From the NCBI RefSeq assembly GCF_004322855.1, contig NZ_CP036402.1, positions 806,001-870,000 on the forward strand: a stretch of 64,000 nt of DNA, written 5' to 3'. Positions 19,456-27,627 of the stretch are shown here, in pieces (the first letter of the stretch is position 1; each line of letters opens with the position of its first letter). The position numbers and the translations under genes are program-made. The notes beneath the pieces were generated by a model. It did no database searches. It was not told the DNA's origin and saw only the letters and a program-made list of their open reading frames with translations. The DNA comes from Egibacter rhizosphaerae (GTDB taxonomy: Bacteria > Actinomycetota > Nitriliruptoria > Euzebyales > Egibacteraceae).

Positions 19456-20898
19456 ATGTTCGATCCCGCGACACGAGCCGTGGAGGCCGCCCTGGCGGCC
19501 GGCGCCACGTACGCCGATGCCCGTGTGGTTATCCGCCGTCACGAGCGGCTCAGCGCGCAGAACGGGGAACTGCAGTCGGTGCGCAACAGCCTCGACGCGG
19601 GCCTCGGGGTCCGTGCCCTCGTCGGCTCCTCGTGGGGCTTCGCCGCCAGCAGCGACCTCGGCGATGAGGCTGCGGCCGGCCGCACGGGCGCGGAGGCCAC
19701 TGCCACGGCGAAGGCCTCCGCACTCGTACCGGGGCGCGGGATCCAGCTTGCCGACGTGACGGTCGCCGAGGATTCCTACGAGACACCGCACCTCGAGGAC
19801 CCCTTCTCGGTGCCGCTCGACGAGAAGGTGGGCGTGATCGTCGGGGCCACGCAGACGATGGCCGGCGTCGAGGGGATCCGCGTCGCGAGCGCCCAGCTGA
19901 TGTTCTGGGACACCGACAAGTGGTTCGTCTCGTCCCAGGGCCACCGCATCCACCAGCACCTCGTCGAGTCGGGGTGCGGGATGGACGCGACCGCCTTGGG
20001 CGAGCACGAGACACAGCGCCGCAGCTACCCGCAGTCCTTCGGGCACGTCGAGACCGGCGGGTACGAGATGGTCCGGCGTTTCGATCTCCCCGGCAACGCG
20101 CAGCACGTCGCCGAGGAGGCCGTCCAGTTGTTGTCGGCCGAGCCGTGTCCCAGCGGTGAGCTCGACCTCATCCTCGAATCCTCGCAGCTCGCACTGCAGA
20201 TCCACGAGTCGGTCGGCCACGCGATCGAGCTCGACCGCATCCTCGGATGGGAGGCCGCGTTCGCGGGCACCTCGTTCCTGGAGCTCGACCAGCTCGGCTC
20301 GCTGCGGTACGGCTCCGAGCTGATGAACATCACGGCCGACGCCACCATCCCGCGGGGCCTCTCCACCTTCGGCTACGACGACGAGGGGACCCCTGCCCAG
20401 GCCGTCGACATCGTGCGGGGCGGCACCTGGGTCGGGGTGCTGTCCGGCCGCGACTCTGCTCACCTCGCCGGCCTGCCACCGGGTGGCATGGTGCGCGGCG
20501 ACGGCTTCAACCGGATGCCCATGGTGCGGATGACGAACGTGGGGCTCGAACCGGGCGATTCCAGCCTCGAGGAGATCGTCAGCGAGACCAAGCACGGGGT
20601 CGTGATGGCCACCAACCGGTCCTGGTCGATCGACGACCGCCGCCTGAACTTCCAGTTCGGCTGCGAGATCGGATGGGAGGTGCGCGACGGCAAGCGCGTG
20701 CGGATGGTGCGCAATCCCACCTACACCGGCATCACCCCGCGGTTCTGGGCCAGCCTCGACATGCTGGCCGGCGAGGGCGAGTGGCACCCGTGGGGGGTGC
20801 CGAACTGCGGGAAGGGCCAACCGACGCAGGTCGGCCACACCGGTCACCCCGCGTCGCCCGGGCGCTTCCGGAACGTGCGAATCGGTGTCACCACCTGA
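19456..20898 (+). CDS. tldD: TldD metalloprotease subunit
   Basis: A 480-residue member of the TldD/PmbA family. The zinc motif HESVGHAIELD (HExxxH) is present near residue 250, with the glycine-rich GDGFNRMPMVRMTN segment after it. TldD is the catalytic half of a heterodimer with TldE. The pair trims unfolded peptides, for example during microcin or RiPP maturation. No peptide precursor is seen nearby. tldE follows after 42 bases, so this is a two-gene operon. Confidence 0.92.
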   Translation: MFDPATRAVEAALAAGATYADARVVIRRHERLSAQNGELQSVRNSLDAGLGVRALVGSSWGFAASSDLGDEAAAGRTGAEATATAKASALVPGRGIQLADVTVAEDSYETPHLEDPFSVPLDEKVGVIVGATQTMAGVEGIRVASAQLMFWDTDKWFVSSQGHRIHQHLVESGCGMDATALGEHETQRRSYPQSFGHVETGGYEMVRRFDLPGNAQHVAEEAVQLLSAEPCPSGELDLILESSQLALQIHESVGHAIELDRILGWEAAFAGTSFLELDQLGSLRYGSELMNITADATIPRGLSTFGYDDEGTPAQAVDIVRGGTWVGVLSGRDSAHLAGLPPGGMVRGDGFNRMPMVRMTNVGLEPGDSSLEEIVSETKHGVVMATNRSWSIDDRRLNFQFGCEIGWEVRDGKRVRMVRNPTYTGITPRFWASLDMLAGEGEWHPWGVPNCGKGQPTQVGHTGHPASPGRFRNVRIGVTT

Positions 20899-20940
20899 GC
20901 CCACGATCACGTCGCACAGCCGCCGCAGCGAGGAGCCTCG

Positions 20941-22311
20941 ATGGACACGGACACGACCGCGCTGGAACGCCTGGCCGACGACGTCGTGACGCTCGTCGCC
21001 GAGCGCGGCGCCGCGGCCGCACCGCACGCCGAGGTGGAGGCGAACGTCGGCGTCGTCCGCAATCGTCACGGTCTCACGCGCTTCGCGAACTCGTTCGTGC
21101 ACCAGCACGTGGGAGAGGACACGGTCACCGTGTCGATCACCCTGGCGGTCGACGGCCGGACCACCACCACCTCGACCACCTCGACCGACCGGCCGTCACT
21201 GAGCGAGGCCATCGACGCCGCGATCGCGTCCGCGGGCCAGCAGCCCGTCGACCCCCACTGGCCAGGGGCGACCCCGCCCACCGACGTGCCGGCAAGCGCA
21301 CACTTCGATCCCGACACGGCCGCGGGCGAACCGACCGGCCGGGCTGAGCGCGTCCGCGCCTTCGTCGATGCCGGGCCCGAACTCGACGCGGCCGGCTACG
21401 TCGACACCGAGGCGACCTGGGCCGCGTTCGCGTCCACGGCGGAGCACCGCGCCGCGGACGCCTCGACGCGCGCGACCCTCGACGGCATCCATCAGACCGC
21501 CCGATCGGCGGGTTCGGCGCACCAGACCTCGATCCGCTCGTCGGACCTGGACGGCGCGACCGCCGGCGCGCTGGCGGCGGAGCTCGCGCGCGATTCAGCG
21601 GAGTTCGAGGACGTCGAGCCCGGCGCGTTCGACGTCGTGCTCGGGCCCGAGGCCGTCGCAGCGATGCTGACCTTCCTGGGGGTGTACGGCTTCAACGCGA
21701 AGACCCACCTCGAGGGCGGCTCGTTCGCCGAGCTCGGTGAGGCGCAGTTCGACCCGTCGGTCACGATCCTCGACGACCCCGAGGATCCCCGGGCCGTCGG
21801 CCTCGGCTTCGACGCCGAGGGGAGTCCCCGCCGTCGCGTCGCGCTCGTCGAGGGCGGGGTGACCCGTGCGGTGGTGCACGACCGTCGCACCGCGAAACGC
21901 GCGGACACGGTCTCCACGGGGGGCGCCATTCCCGGCGGGGAGACGTTCGGTGCGGTGCCGCTGAACGTGCGGATGCTCGGAGGGCAGGCCTCCCCACAGG
22001 ATCTCGTCGCCAGCGTCGAACGGGGCCTGCTCATCACGAGCTTTCACTACGTCCGGGTACTCGAGCCCAAGACGCAGCTGGCGACCGGGCTGACCCGCAA
22101 CGGCACGTTCCGCATCGAGGACGGGAAAGTGGCGGGGGCCGTCGGCAACCTGCGCTTCACCGAGAGCTTCCTCGATGCGCTCGGATCGGGACGGGTCCTC
22201 GGGGTCGGCAACGACGACCGGCTCGCCGACGGTGGGCTCGTGACGGGCATGGTCACGTGCCCGTCGCTGCGGCTGCGGTCGTTCACCTTCACCGGGGGCG
22301 CGGGCGGCTGA
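20941..22311 (+). CDS. pmbA: TldE/PmbA partner subunit
   Basis: A 456-residue family member lacking the HExxxH motif, as expected for the non-catalytic partner of TldD. Family features include VVLGPEAVAAMLTFLGVYGFNAK, a YGFNAKTHLEG-type region and the C-terminal NLRFTESFLDALG block. The start at ATG 20941 has GAGGAG upstream. The last codons (FTGGAGG and stop) are repeated two more times downstream as a tandem DNA repeat. Confidence 0.9.
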   Translation: MDTDTTALERLADDVVTLVAERGAAAAPHAEVEANVGVVRNRHGLTRFANSFVHQHVGEDTVTVSITLAVDGRTTTTSTTSTDRPSLSEAIDAAIASAGQQPVDPHWPGATPPTDVPASAHFDPDTAAGEPTGRAERVRAFVDAGPELDAAGYVDTEATWAAFASTAEHRAADASTRATLDGIHQTARSAGSAHQTSIRSSDLDGATAGALAAELARDSAEFEDVEPGAFDVVLGPEAVAAMLTFLGVYGFNAKTHLEGGSFAELGEAQFDPSVTILDDPEDPRAVGLGFDAEGSPRRRVALVEGGVTRAVVHDRRTAKRADTVSTGGAIPGGETFGAVPLNVRMLGGQASPQDLVASVERGLLITSFHYVRVLEPKTQLATGLTRNGTFRIEDGKVAGAVGNLRFTESFLDALGSGRVLGVGNDDRLADGGLVTGMVTCPSLRLRSFTFTGGAGG

Positions 22312-22359
22312 TTCACCGGGGGCGTGGGCGGCTGATTCACCGGGGGCGCGGGCGGCTGA
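22288..22359. repeat. Tandem 24-bp repeat, three copies, covering the pmbA stop
   Basis: Three head-to-tail 24-base units (TTCACCGGGGGCGCGGGCGG plus CTGA, the middle one with one change). The first is the end of the pmbA gene. Each unit encodes Phe-Thr-Gly-Gly-Ala/Val-Gly-Gly then a stop, so expansion does not lengthen the protein. Confidence 0.9.
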
Positions 22360-22682
22360 TGGACCCGGGGACACACGTGGGCTGCCCGCCCATGCGGCCA
22401 ACGCACGTGTACACGTCACACCGTGCCCGTAGGTATCAGCCCGCCCATCCGATGCTCTGCCTGTCGGGAGAGGTCCTGCCACGGGCCCGGGGGAGGAGGC
22501 CCGCATGACCGTGGGTGCGGGGTGCGAACGGCAACGCATCGACGTTGTCGACGTTTATTCACAGTGCACGAAACAGGAAGTCGGCGGTCGGTGCGTTCGC
22601 TGGACGAGCGCGGGCCGCACGAGGCAATCTGTGATCGGCTGGGGCGCACGCCGCAGCCGGTCGAGGCTGGGAGACGAACAGC
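22312..22682. other. Intergenic region between pmbA and the ECF sigma gene
   Basis: The first 48 bases are the extra repeat units. A perfect 12-base palindrome, ACGTGTACACGT, lies at 22405-22416 and could be a regulator site. No coding frame or clear promoter could be supported elsewhere in the 371 bases. Confidence 0.5.
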
Positions 22683-23255
22683 GTGACGCAGCCGGTGGGC
22701 GCTCTCGTTCGCGAGGCCCGAGCGGGCGATGCTGCCGCGTGGGAGCGACTCGTCGATCACTACACGGGAATGCTGTGGGCGATCGCCCGCAGCTACCGCC
22801 TCTCGCGTGCCGATGCGGCGGACGCGATCCAGACGACCTGGTTCCGGCTGGTCGACCGGCTCGACACCATCCGCGAACCCGAGCACGTGGGTGCCTGGCT
22901 GGCGACCACCCTCCGGCGGGAGTGCTTGCGAACGAAGCAGCAGCGCGAGCGGAACGTCCTCCCCGACGATCCGGACTCCCTCGACCCGGTGGATCCCTCG
23001 TCGCCGCCCGACGAGTCGGTCGCTCGCGACGACTCGGCACGCGAGCTGTGGCGCCTCGTCGACACCATGGACGACCGGTGCCGTCGCCTGTTGCGGATGC
23101 TGATGGCGGACCCCCCTCCGAGCTACGAGGAGTTGAGTGCCGGCCTGGACATGCCGATCGGCAGCATCGGACCCACCCGCGCGCGTTGTCTGACGCGACT
23201 GCGGACGATGGTCGATCGAGCCGGTATCAGCCTTGATCGCGCCCCGGGGAGCTGA
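22683..23255 (+). CDS. ECF-type RNA polymerase sigma factor
   Basis: A 190-residue sigma-70 family protein with regions 2 and 4 only. Region 2 reads AWERLVDHYTGMLWAIARSYRLSRADAADAIQTTWFRLVDRLD, and region 4 (LWRLVDTMDDRCRRLLRMLMADPPPSYEELSAGLDMPIGS) holds the -35-binding helix-turn-helix. The linker is unusually acidic and proline-rich. The next gene begins 7 bases after its stop and is probably its partner. The target promoters are unknown. Confidence 0.88.
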   Translation: MTQPVGALVREARAGDAAAWERLVDHYTGMLWAIARSYRLSRADAADAIQTTWFRLVDRLDTIREPEHVGAWLATTLRRECLRTKQQRERNVLPDDPDSLDPVDPSSPPDESVARDDSARELWRLVDTMDDRCRRLLRMLMADPPPSYEELSAGLDMPIGSIGPTRARCLTRLRTMVDRAGISLDRAPGS

Positions 23256-23262
23256 TCGAACG

Positions 23263-23772
23263 GTGACAGGACACGAGCCTTCACAGGACGACCTCGTCGG
23301 CCCCTCCGGGCGCGGAGGCGCCGACGAGGATCCGGCCCTCGCCGGCTCGCTCCGGCGTGCTGGCACCGCTGTCGACCCGCCGCCGCCCGAGCTCCGGGAC
23401 GCCGCGCGGGCCGCGTTCGCCTGGCGCGACCCGGACAGCGCCCTCGCCGATCTCGTCTACGACTCGAGCGACGACCGCGACGCGCTCGCGGGGGTGCGCG
23501 GCGCGGGCGCATCGCGGCTGCTCGCCTTCGAGTACAGTGAGATCACCGTGGAGTTCGAGGTCACCAGGGGTGGTCGCGGCTACCGCATCGTGGGCCACGT
23601 CGTGCCGCCCGCGCCCGGACGGGTCGAGGTTCGTCACGCACAGGGGTCGATGGATCTCGACGTCGACGAGCTCGGCCACTTCGCCGCGGGTCTGCTGCCG
23701 AAGGGCCCGATCAGCGTGCGCTGGACGCCGCTTGACGGCGTCACGGTGGCCACCGAGTGGGTCCGGATCTAG
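23263..23772 (+). CDS. Unknown protein paired with the ECF sigma factor
   Basis: A 169-residue soluble protein. Its N-terminal half is disordered and charged. A middle segment reads LRDAARAAFAWRDPDSALADLVYDSS, and the C-terminal part looks beta-rich (FEYSEITVEFEVTRGGRGYRIVGHVVPP). I recognise no enzyme motif or membrane helix. Close coupling to the sigma gene suggests a regulatory partner. The start is uncertain; GTG 23263 is the most economical choice. Confidence 0.65.
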   Translation: MTGHEPSQDDLVGPSGRGGADEDPALAGSLRRAGTAVDPPPPELRDAARAAFAWRDPDSALADLVYDSSDDRDALAGVRGAGASRLLAFEYSEITVEFEVTRGGRGYRIVGHVVPPAPGRVEVRHAQGSMDLDVDELGHFAAGLLPKGPISVRWTPLDGVTVATEWVRI

Positions 23773-23858
23773 CGACCGGCTCGTCATCACCACTGGCATC
23801 CCCGGGTCCGACCGTCGCCGCGAGCAGGCACGGTCCGACGCCGGGCGCGGAACGTCGT

Positions 23859-23896
23859 AGGTGGGGGACCCGGTCCCGCCGCCGGGTCCCCCACCT
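23859..23896 (+). terminator. Terminator-like hairpin after the sigma operon
   Basis: AGGTGGGGGACCCGG pairs with CCGGGTCCCCCACCT over 15 bases around an eight-base loop, 86 bases after the stop of the sigma partner gene. It has no T tract. Confidence 0.65.
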
Positions 23897-24151
23897 GCCC
23901 GCGCCCCCACGCGCGGGACAGCCCGTTCCCCCGCTATCCGGGCCGTCACCTATGGAGAGCGGCACGACCCAGGTGTTGATACAACGAATTTCCGGAAATC
24001 GTGCCGCTCGGCAGGCCCCGCGCCGACCACCGGCGCCAGGGCTCCCGCGCCCGTCCGACCCTCAGACCGACGTGGCGCGACGGCGTGCCGCAACGTCGTG
24101 CCGCGACGGCGCGAGGCACGACAGGCGCCTCCCCTCGCTCGGCGAGACGGG

Positions 24152-24180
24152 TTGACAAGCTCACCTATAGAATGTGAAAT
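24152..24180 (+). promoter_or_regulatory. Consensus-like promoter in a gene-poor region
   Basis: A perfect -35 hexamer TTGACA (24152-24157), then 17 bases, then TGAAAT (24175-24180) as -10. Such a close match is rare in this GC-rich window. No protein gene follows, but a terminator lies about 50-100 bases downstream. Confidence 0.5.
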
Positions 24181-24186
24181 CGCAAC

Positions 24187-24279
24187 GGACGGCCCTCGCA
24201 GCGGTCATTGCCTGCGCTGGGTCGCAGCGCGGCGGTCGCTGGGTCTCCCCCCGTACCCACCGGCCGCCGCGCCTTTTTC
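24187..24279 (+). ncRNA. Candidate orphan small RNA
   Basis: A predicted transcript of about 90 bases between the promoter at 24152-24180 and a hairpin followed by CTTTTT at 24278. An alternative is an attenuated leader, because a short frame from GTG 24174 reads through it. No RNA family is recognised. Inference from promoter and terminator only. Confidence 0.35.
24227..24278 (+). terminator. Rho-independent terminator with T tract
   Basis: GCGCGGCGG at 24227-24235 pairs with CCGCCGCGC at 24264-24272, followed by CTTTTT. It is one of the few hairpins in the window with a real T run. Confidence 0.6.
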
Positions 24280-24424
24280 GTGACCTCGCCGACGAAGGGC
24301 TTGCCGACCGTGGCGCGATCGGGTACAAGCAGGATGGCAGTCGCGATAGCTGGCCCCCGGGTGGGGGGCGGTCGTGGGGGCGTCTCCCAGTGGGGAGTTC
24401 GGTCGACCGGATCCGCGGGGCTCG

Positions 24425-24462
24425 GAGCCCGGACCGTTGCCGTGTGGGGACGGTCCGGGCTC
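24425..24462. repeat. Long perfect hairpin
   Basis: GAGCCCGGACCGT and its exact complement form a 13-base-pair stem with a 12-base loop. There is no adjacent gene end on either strand, so its role is unclear. Confidence 0.6.
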
Positions 24463-24498
24463 GCACGCCCTGAGTCCACGCTCAACTGCCAACTCTCG

Positions 24499-24542
24499 AC
24501 ACGCGAACGCGCCGCCCCGAGGTGGGCGGCGCGTCTGCGTGT
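24499..24542. terminator. Two-step hairpin, possibly terminating the minus-strand membrane gene
   Basis: ACGCGCCGCCC at 24507-24517 pairs with GGGCGGCGCGT at 24524-24534. Outer bases ACACGC and GCGTGT extend it. It lies about 300 bases beyond the stop of the gene at 24849-25208. A related GC core, CGAACGCGCCGCCCGAG, recurs near 25442. Confidence 0.5.
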
Positions 24543-24848
24543 GGGGTCCAAACAGGATCCTAGGAGCCCGCAACGACGGCCTCCTCACCGGTGGAAACCA
24601 TGTTCATCACAGGCTAAGGGCGCCGGCGTGCGCACGGCAGCTCAGCAGCTCACTCGTAGGGGCCCAGACGCATGCGGCGGCGTGCTCTTAGCACGCGACT
24701 CGTTGCTGCGGCCTTGTGCACGCAACCTACGGGAACAGTCGCCCCATCGCAGGTGAGAACGACCTGCCGGGCACAGTTGGGCGCCCCTGCCGAGCGCCGT
24801 TAGAGCGGGCCGATGCGCTACCCAACGTCGTTGCGCTCGGCTGCGTGG

Positions 24849-25208
24849 TCAGCTCGTCCAGTACACGGCGATGCCGACGACCATGACGACCAGCGCCAGG
24901 AGGTTGATCGGCACCACCCAACGCACGAACTCGTCGCGAACCATGTTCATGAGGGTAGCCAGCACCAGCCCGAAGGCGAGAAGCACGAACCCCAGCGCCG
25001 ACCTGAGACCGTCGGTGGCCAGGCCACCGATGCCAGCCGCCAACACCAACAGTCCGGACAAGAACACGAGCACCGGCGCGTAGCCCAACGGTCCCGGCGG
25101 ACGGTTCGTCGCGAACTGCCTCTCCCACAGTCGACCAAGGGCGCTTCCTCGCTGCCCCCGAGCCCGTTCACCGTCGAGCTCTCGCTCACCTACGGACGGA
25201 TCGGCCAT
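24849..25208 (-). CDS. Small multi-pass membrane protein, unknown function
   Basis: A 119-residue protein with a 40-residue polar, charged N-terminus (MADPSVGERELDGERARGQ). Three hydrophobic helices follow: YAPVLVFLSGLLVLAAGIGGLA, ALGFVLLAFGLVLATLM and VVPINLLALVVMVVGIAVYW. ATG 25208 has AGGAGA nine bases upstream. No family is recognised. It is isolated in a gene-poor stretch, though base composition and frame look like a real gene. Confidence 0.7.
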   Translation of the reverse strand: MADPSVGERELDGERARGQRGSALGRLWERQFATNRPPGPLGYAPVLVFLSGLLVLAAGIGGLATDGLRSALGFVLLAFGLVLATLMNMVRDEFVRWVVPINLLALVVMVVGIAVYWTS

Positions 25209-25988
25209 GGACGCGCTCTCCTGCAGTCTCACCATCCAGTGGCGCTGGTAGGGCCCGTGTCGACACCCTTCCATGGACTAAAGTGCCTGCAGCTTCCCTC
25301 GAACGCAAGACACTGCATTCGTCGTTTCCGTGGTCTTCCCCCTAGCCGCGCGCCTCGGGCTTATCCCGCGTTCGGCGGGCCTGACGTGCTGGTCAACATC
25401 GCCCGACCCGGCCTCCCCGAGCCCAGAACTGCTCTCCAAACGCGAACGCGCCGCCCGAGACGCGTCGACGTTGCACGGCCCGGGGACCATGCCCGGGGCG
25501 GGTCTGCCGCGATTCCGTCGCCGCGAACGGCGAATACTGTGCAGACCCGCGTGTGGGGTGTCGACAGAATCGAAACGGCCTGAGGCCGCGCGGTTGTGGC
25601 GGGGGTCGGTGAGGGGCAGCCACAGATTGGCGGCAGCTCAGTCACGGCGATATGTCCGATTCCCGGCTGCGGTGGCGGTGCTCCGGCGACAGCGGCCCGC
25701 ACGCCGGGGAATCAGCGGCACACTCGGGCCTGTGGGTCTGCACGTGAGCCTGGCGAGTGTGCGGAAGCCGGCGCGCTCGGGTCGTCCGGCACGCGACAGC
25801 CGCGGCTTGACCCTCTGGTCGGCGAACAGCTGGGTCCGCTCCAGGACGAGCTCGAACGCGGGGGTCGGACCCGCCCTCGAACGCACCGTGTAGGGCACCG
25901 CAGCCGACGGGGTTTGCGTGCGACCGGTCGGCGCAGTTGTGCGTTGGTTGGGTGAGAGGGCAGCAGCCCGCGGAGTTCGGAGGTGAAT
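25209..25988. other. Intergenic region before the disrupted sigma gene
   Basis: About 780 bases without a supportable gene. Several open frames exist on both strands (for example minus 25638-25898), but none has a recognisable domain or a good ribosome site. It contains one copy of a 46-base imperfect repeat (25511-25556) that recurs at the tmRNA 3' end. The sigma promoter should lie in the last 100 bases. Confidence 0.5.
25511..25556. repeat. Imperfect direct repeat, copy 1
   Basis: Aligns without gaps to 29211-29256 with about 31 of 46 matches. GATTCCGTC is shared at the left end, and the last 20 bases (CTGTGCAGACCCGCGTGTGG here) match 17 of 20. The other copy ends at the 3' end of tmRNA. 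Confidence 0.6.
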
Positions 25989-26108
25989 GTGGCAGAGGTG
26001 CCGGTGGATCTGGCCCGGTTCTGCCGCAAGCAGCGGCCGCAGCTGGTGGGCTCGTTGGGCCTGTACTGCAGCGACGTCGGGGTGGCCGAGGAGCTGGCCA
26101 ACGAGGCG

Positions 26109-27191
26109 CTAGTGCTCTGTAACGGAGTCGGCTTTCCGGTTGGCTGTGGCGAGGATGTCGTCGGCGGTTTTGGTCCAGGTGAAGGGCTGGCAGCGGTCGT
26201 TCCAGCCGTCGATGAAGGTGGCGATGGCGTCGGTGACCTGCCGCACGGAGGTGAACGAGCCGCGGCGGATGGCCTGGCGGGTGATGATCGAGAAGAACGA
26301 TTCGACCAGGTTCATCCATGAGGAGTGCGTCGGGGTGAAGTGCAGCTGGATCCGCGGGTTCTTGGCCAGCCATGTCTTGACGTCGGCGTGCTTGTGCGCC
26401 GAGTAGTTGTCGACGATCACGTGCAGCGGCACCCGCGGGTAGGTCTTGGCGGCCTGCTTGAGGAACTTGAGGAACTCTTCGTGGCGGTGGCGGGGGTAGC
26501 AGGCGCCGGCCACTTTGCCGGTGGCCACCTCCAGGGCGGCGAACAGGGTGGTGGTGCCGTGCCGGCGGTAGTCGTGGGATTGCCGTTCGGCCTGGCCGGG
26601 CTTGAGCGGCAGGATCGGCTGGGTGCGCTCCAACGCCTGGATCTGGGACTTTTCGTCGACGCACAGCACGACCGCGTTCTCCGGCGGGTGCAGGTACAGC
26701 CCGACGATGTCGTGCACCTTGGCGACCAGCTCGGGGTCGGTGGAGAACTTAAACGTCTCGGCGCGCCACGGCTGCAGCTGCCATGACTTCCACAGCCGCG
26801 TGATCGTGGTGTGCGACACATCGCCCAGGTGGCGGGCCAGCAGCCGCGACGACCAGTGCGTCACCCCCAGATGCGCCGGTGGCGGCGCGAGCGTGGCCGC
26901 CAGGATCTCGTCGGTGCGCTGGCGGGTCAGCCTGGGCGGCGCGCCTGAGCGCGGCGCATCGTCCAGCCCAGCCAGCCCGCGCTTGGCGTAGCGGTTGCGC
27001 CACAGGGTCACCGTGGGCCGCGAACACCCCACGCGGGCGGCGAGCTCGCCTGCCGGCAGTCCCTCAGCGGCCAGCAGCACGATCTGGGCCCGCTCCCGAT
27101 CCCGCACCGACACCGTCCGCGCTGCCACGCGCGACTGCAGGACCCGCCGGTCCTCCTCCGAGACGTCCAGAACCTTCGCATGGTTGGCCAT
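26109..27191 (-). CDS. IS630-family transposase (second element)
   Basis: An intact 360-residue transposase related to the first one (9595-10686), sharing [22 protein letters not shown] and other blocks. The catalytic residues lie in [20 protein letters not shown] and SWMNLVESFF. The N-terminal helix-turn-helix includes GLPAGELAARVGCSRPTVTLW. I chose ATG 27191 (MANHAKVLD). The stop codon again uses the TA of the target site. Sequence differences show that the two elements are separate lineages, not a recent copy within the window. Confidence 0.9.
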   Translation of the reverse strand: MANHAKVLDVSEEDRRVLQSRVAARTVSVRDRERAQIVLLAAEGLPAGELAARVGCSRPTVTLWRNRYAKRGLAGLDDAPRSGAPPRLTRQRTDEILAATLAPPPAHLGVTHWSSRLLARHLGDVSHTTITRLWKSWQLQPWRAETFKFSTDPELVAKVHDIVGLYLHPPENAVVLCVDEKSQIQALERTQPILPLKPGQAERQSHDYRRHGTTTLFAALEVATGKVAGACYPRHRHEEFLKFLKQAAKTYPRVPLHVIVDNYSAHKHADVKTWLAKNPRIQLHFTPTHSSWMNLVESFFSIITRQAIRRGSFTSVRQVTDAIATFIDGWNDRCQPFTWTKTADDILATANRKADSVTEH

Positions 27192-27250
27192 GCCGGCCAG
27201 TATCCACCCCCGACCCCCAACAGGAAAGGAACCTACGCAACGAACCACTA
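26110..27250 (-). mobile_element. IS630-type insertion sequence inside a sigma factor gene
   Basis: It is flanked by TA at 26110-26111 and 27249-27250. The ends are related inverted repeats (left GTGCTCTGTAACGGAG, right GTGGTTCGTTGCGTAG, then TTTCC on both), about 17 of 28 matches. The inserted length including one TA is 1,139 bases, which explains the frame change between the two halves of the sigma gene. Confidence 0.88.
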
Positions 27251-27627
27251 GCGAGGGTCTGTCGTGACTGGGACCGCGTGCGGGAGTTCGACCGCCCGGG
27301 CGCGTGGGCTCATCGGGTGGCGATGAACTTGGCCAACTCATGGTTCCGACGCAGAGGTGCCGAGCGACGGGCGCGCCGCCGGCTGGAAGGCCAGCAGCCT
27401 ACGCGCGAACCGGGCGGACGCGGTGGCGGTGCGTCAGGCGGTCGCACGTCTGCCTCACCGCAGGCGGGCGGTGCTGGTGTACCGGTTCTATCTGGGCTAC
27501 TCGGTGGCAGAGACCGCTGATGCGATGGGGGCGTCGGAGTCGGCGACGAAGTCGCTGGCCAGTCGCGCTGTCGACGAGCTGCGCGGGGTGTTGGACGTGG
27601 ATACGACGCTTGCCGGGGAGGAACACG

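Larger units (their letters stand above)
23773..24848. other. Gene-poor region with several strong hairpins
   Basis: No convincing protein-coding gene is found in 1,076 bases on either strand. The region contains a terminator at 23859-23896, a promoter and terminator that could bound a small RNA (24152-24279), and two long hairpins (24425-24462 and 24499-24542). Ten-base inverted arms, AGCGGCACGA and its complement, also occur near 23955 and 24000. It may be degraded accessory DNA. Confidence 0.55.

Noticed and set aside
24174-24473. A 99-codon plus-strand frame starting at the orphan promoter
   Set aside because: It runs through a strong terminator, has no ribosome site and shows no recognisable sequence. 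A short leader peptide cannot be excluded.
25638-25898. An 86-codon minus-strand frame in the gap before the sigma gene
   Set aside because: It is Arg/Pro-rich with no domain, no good ribosome site and no conserved neighbour.
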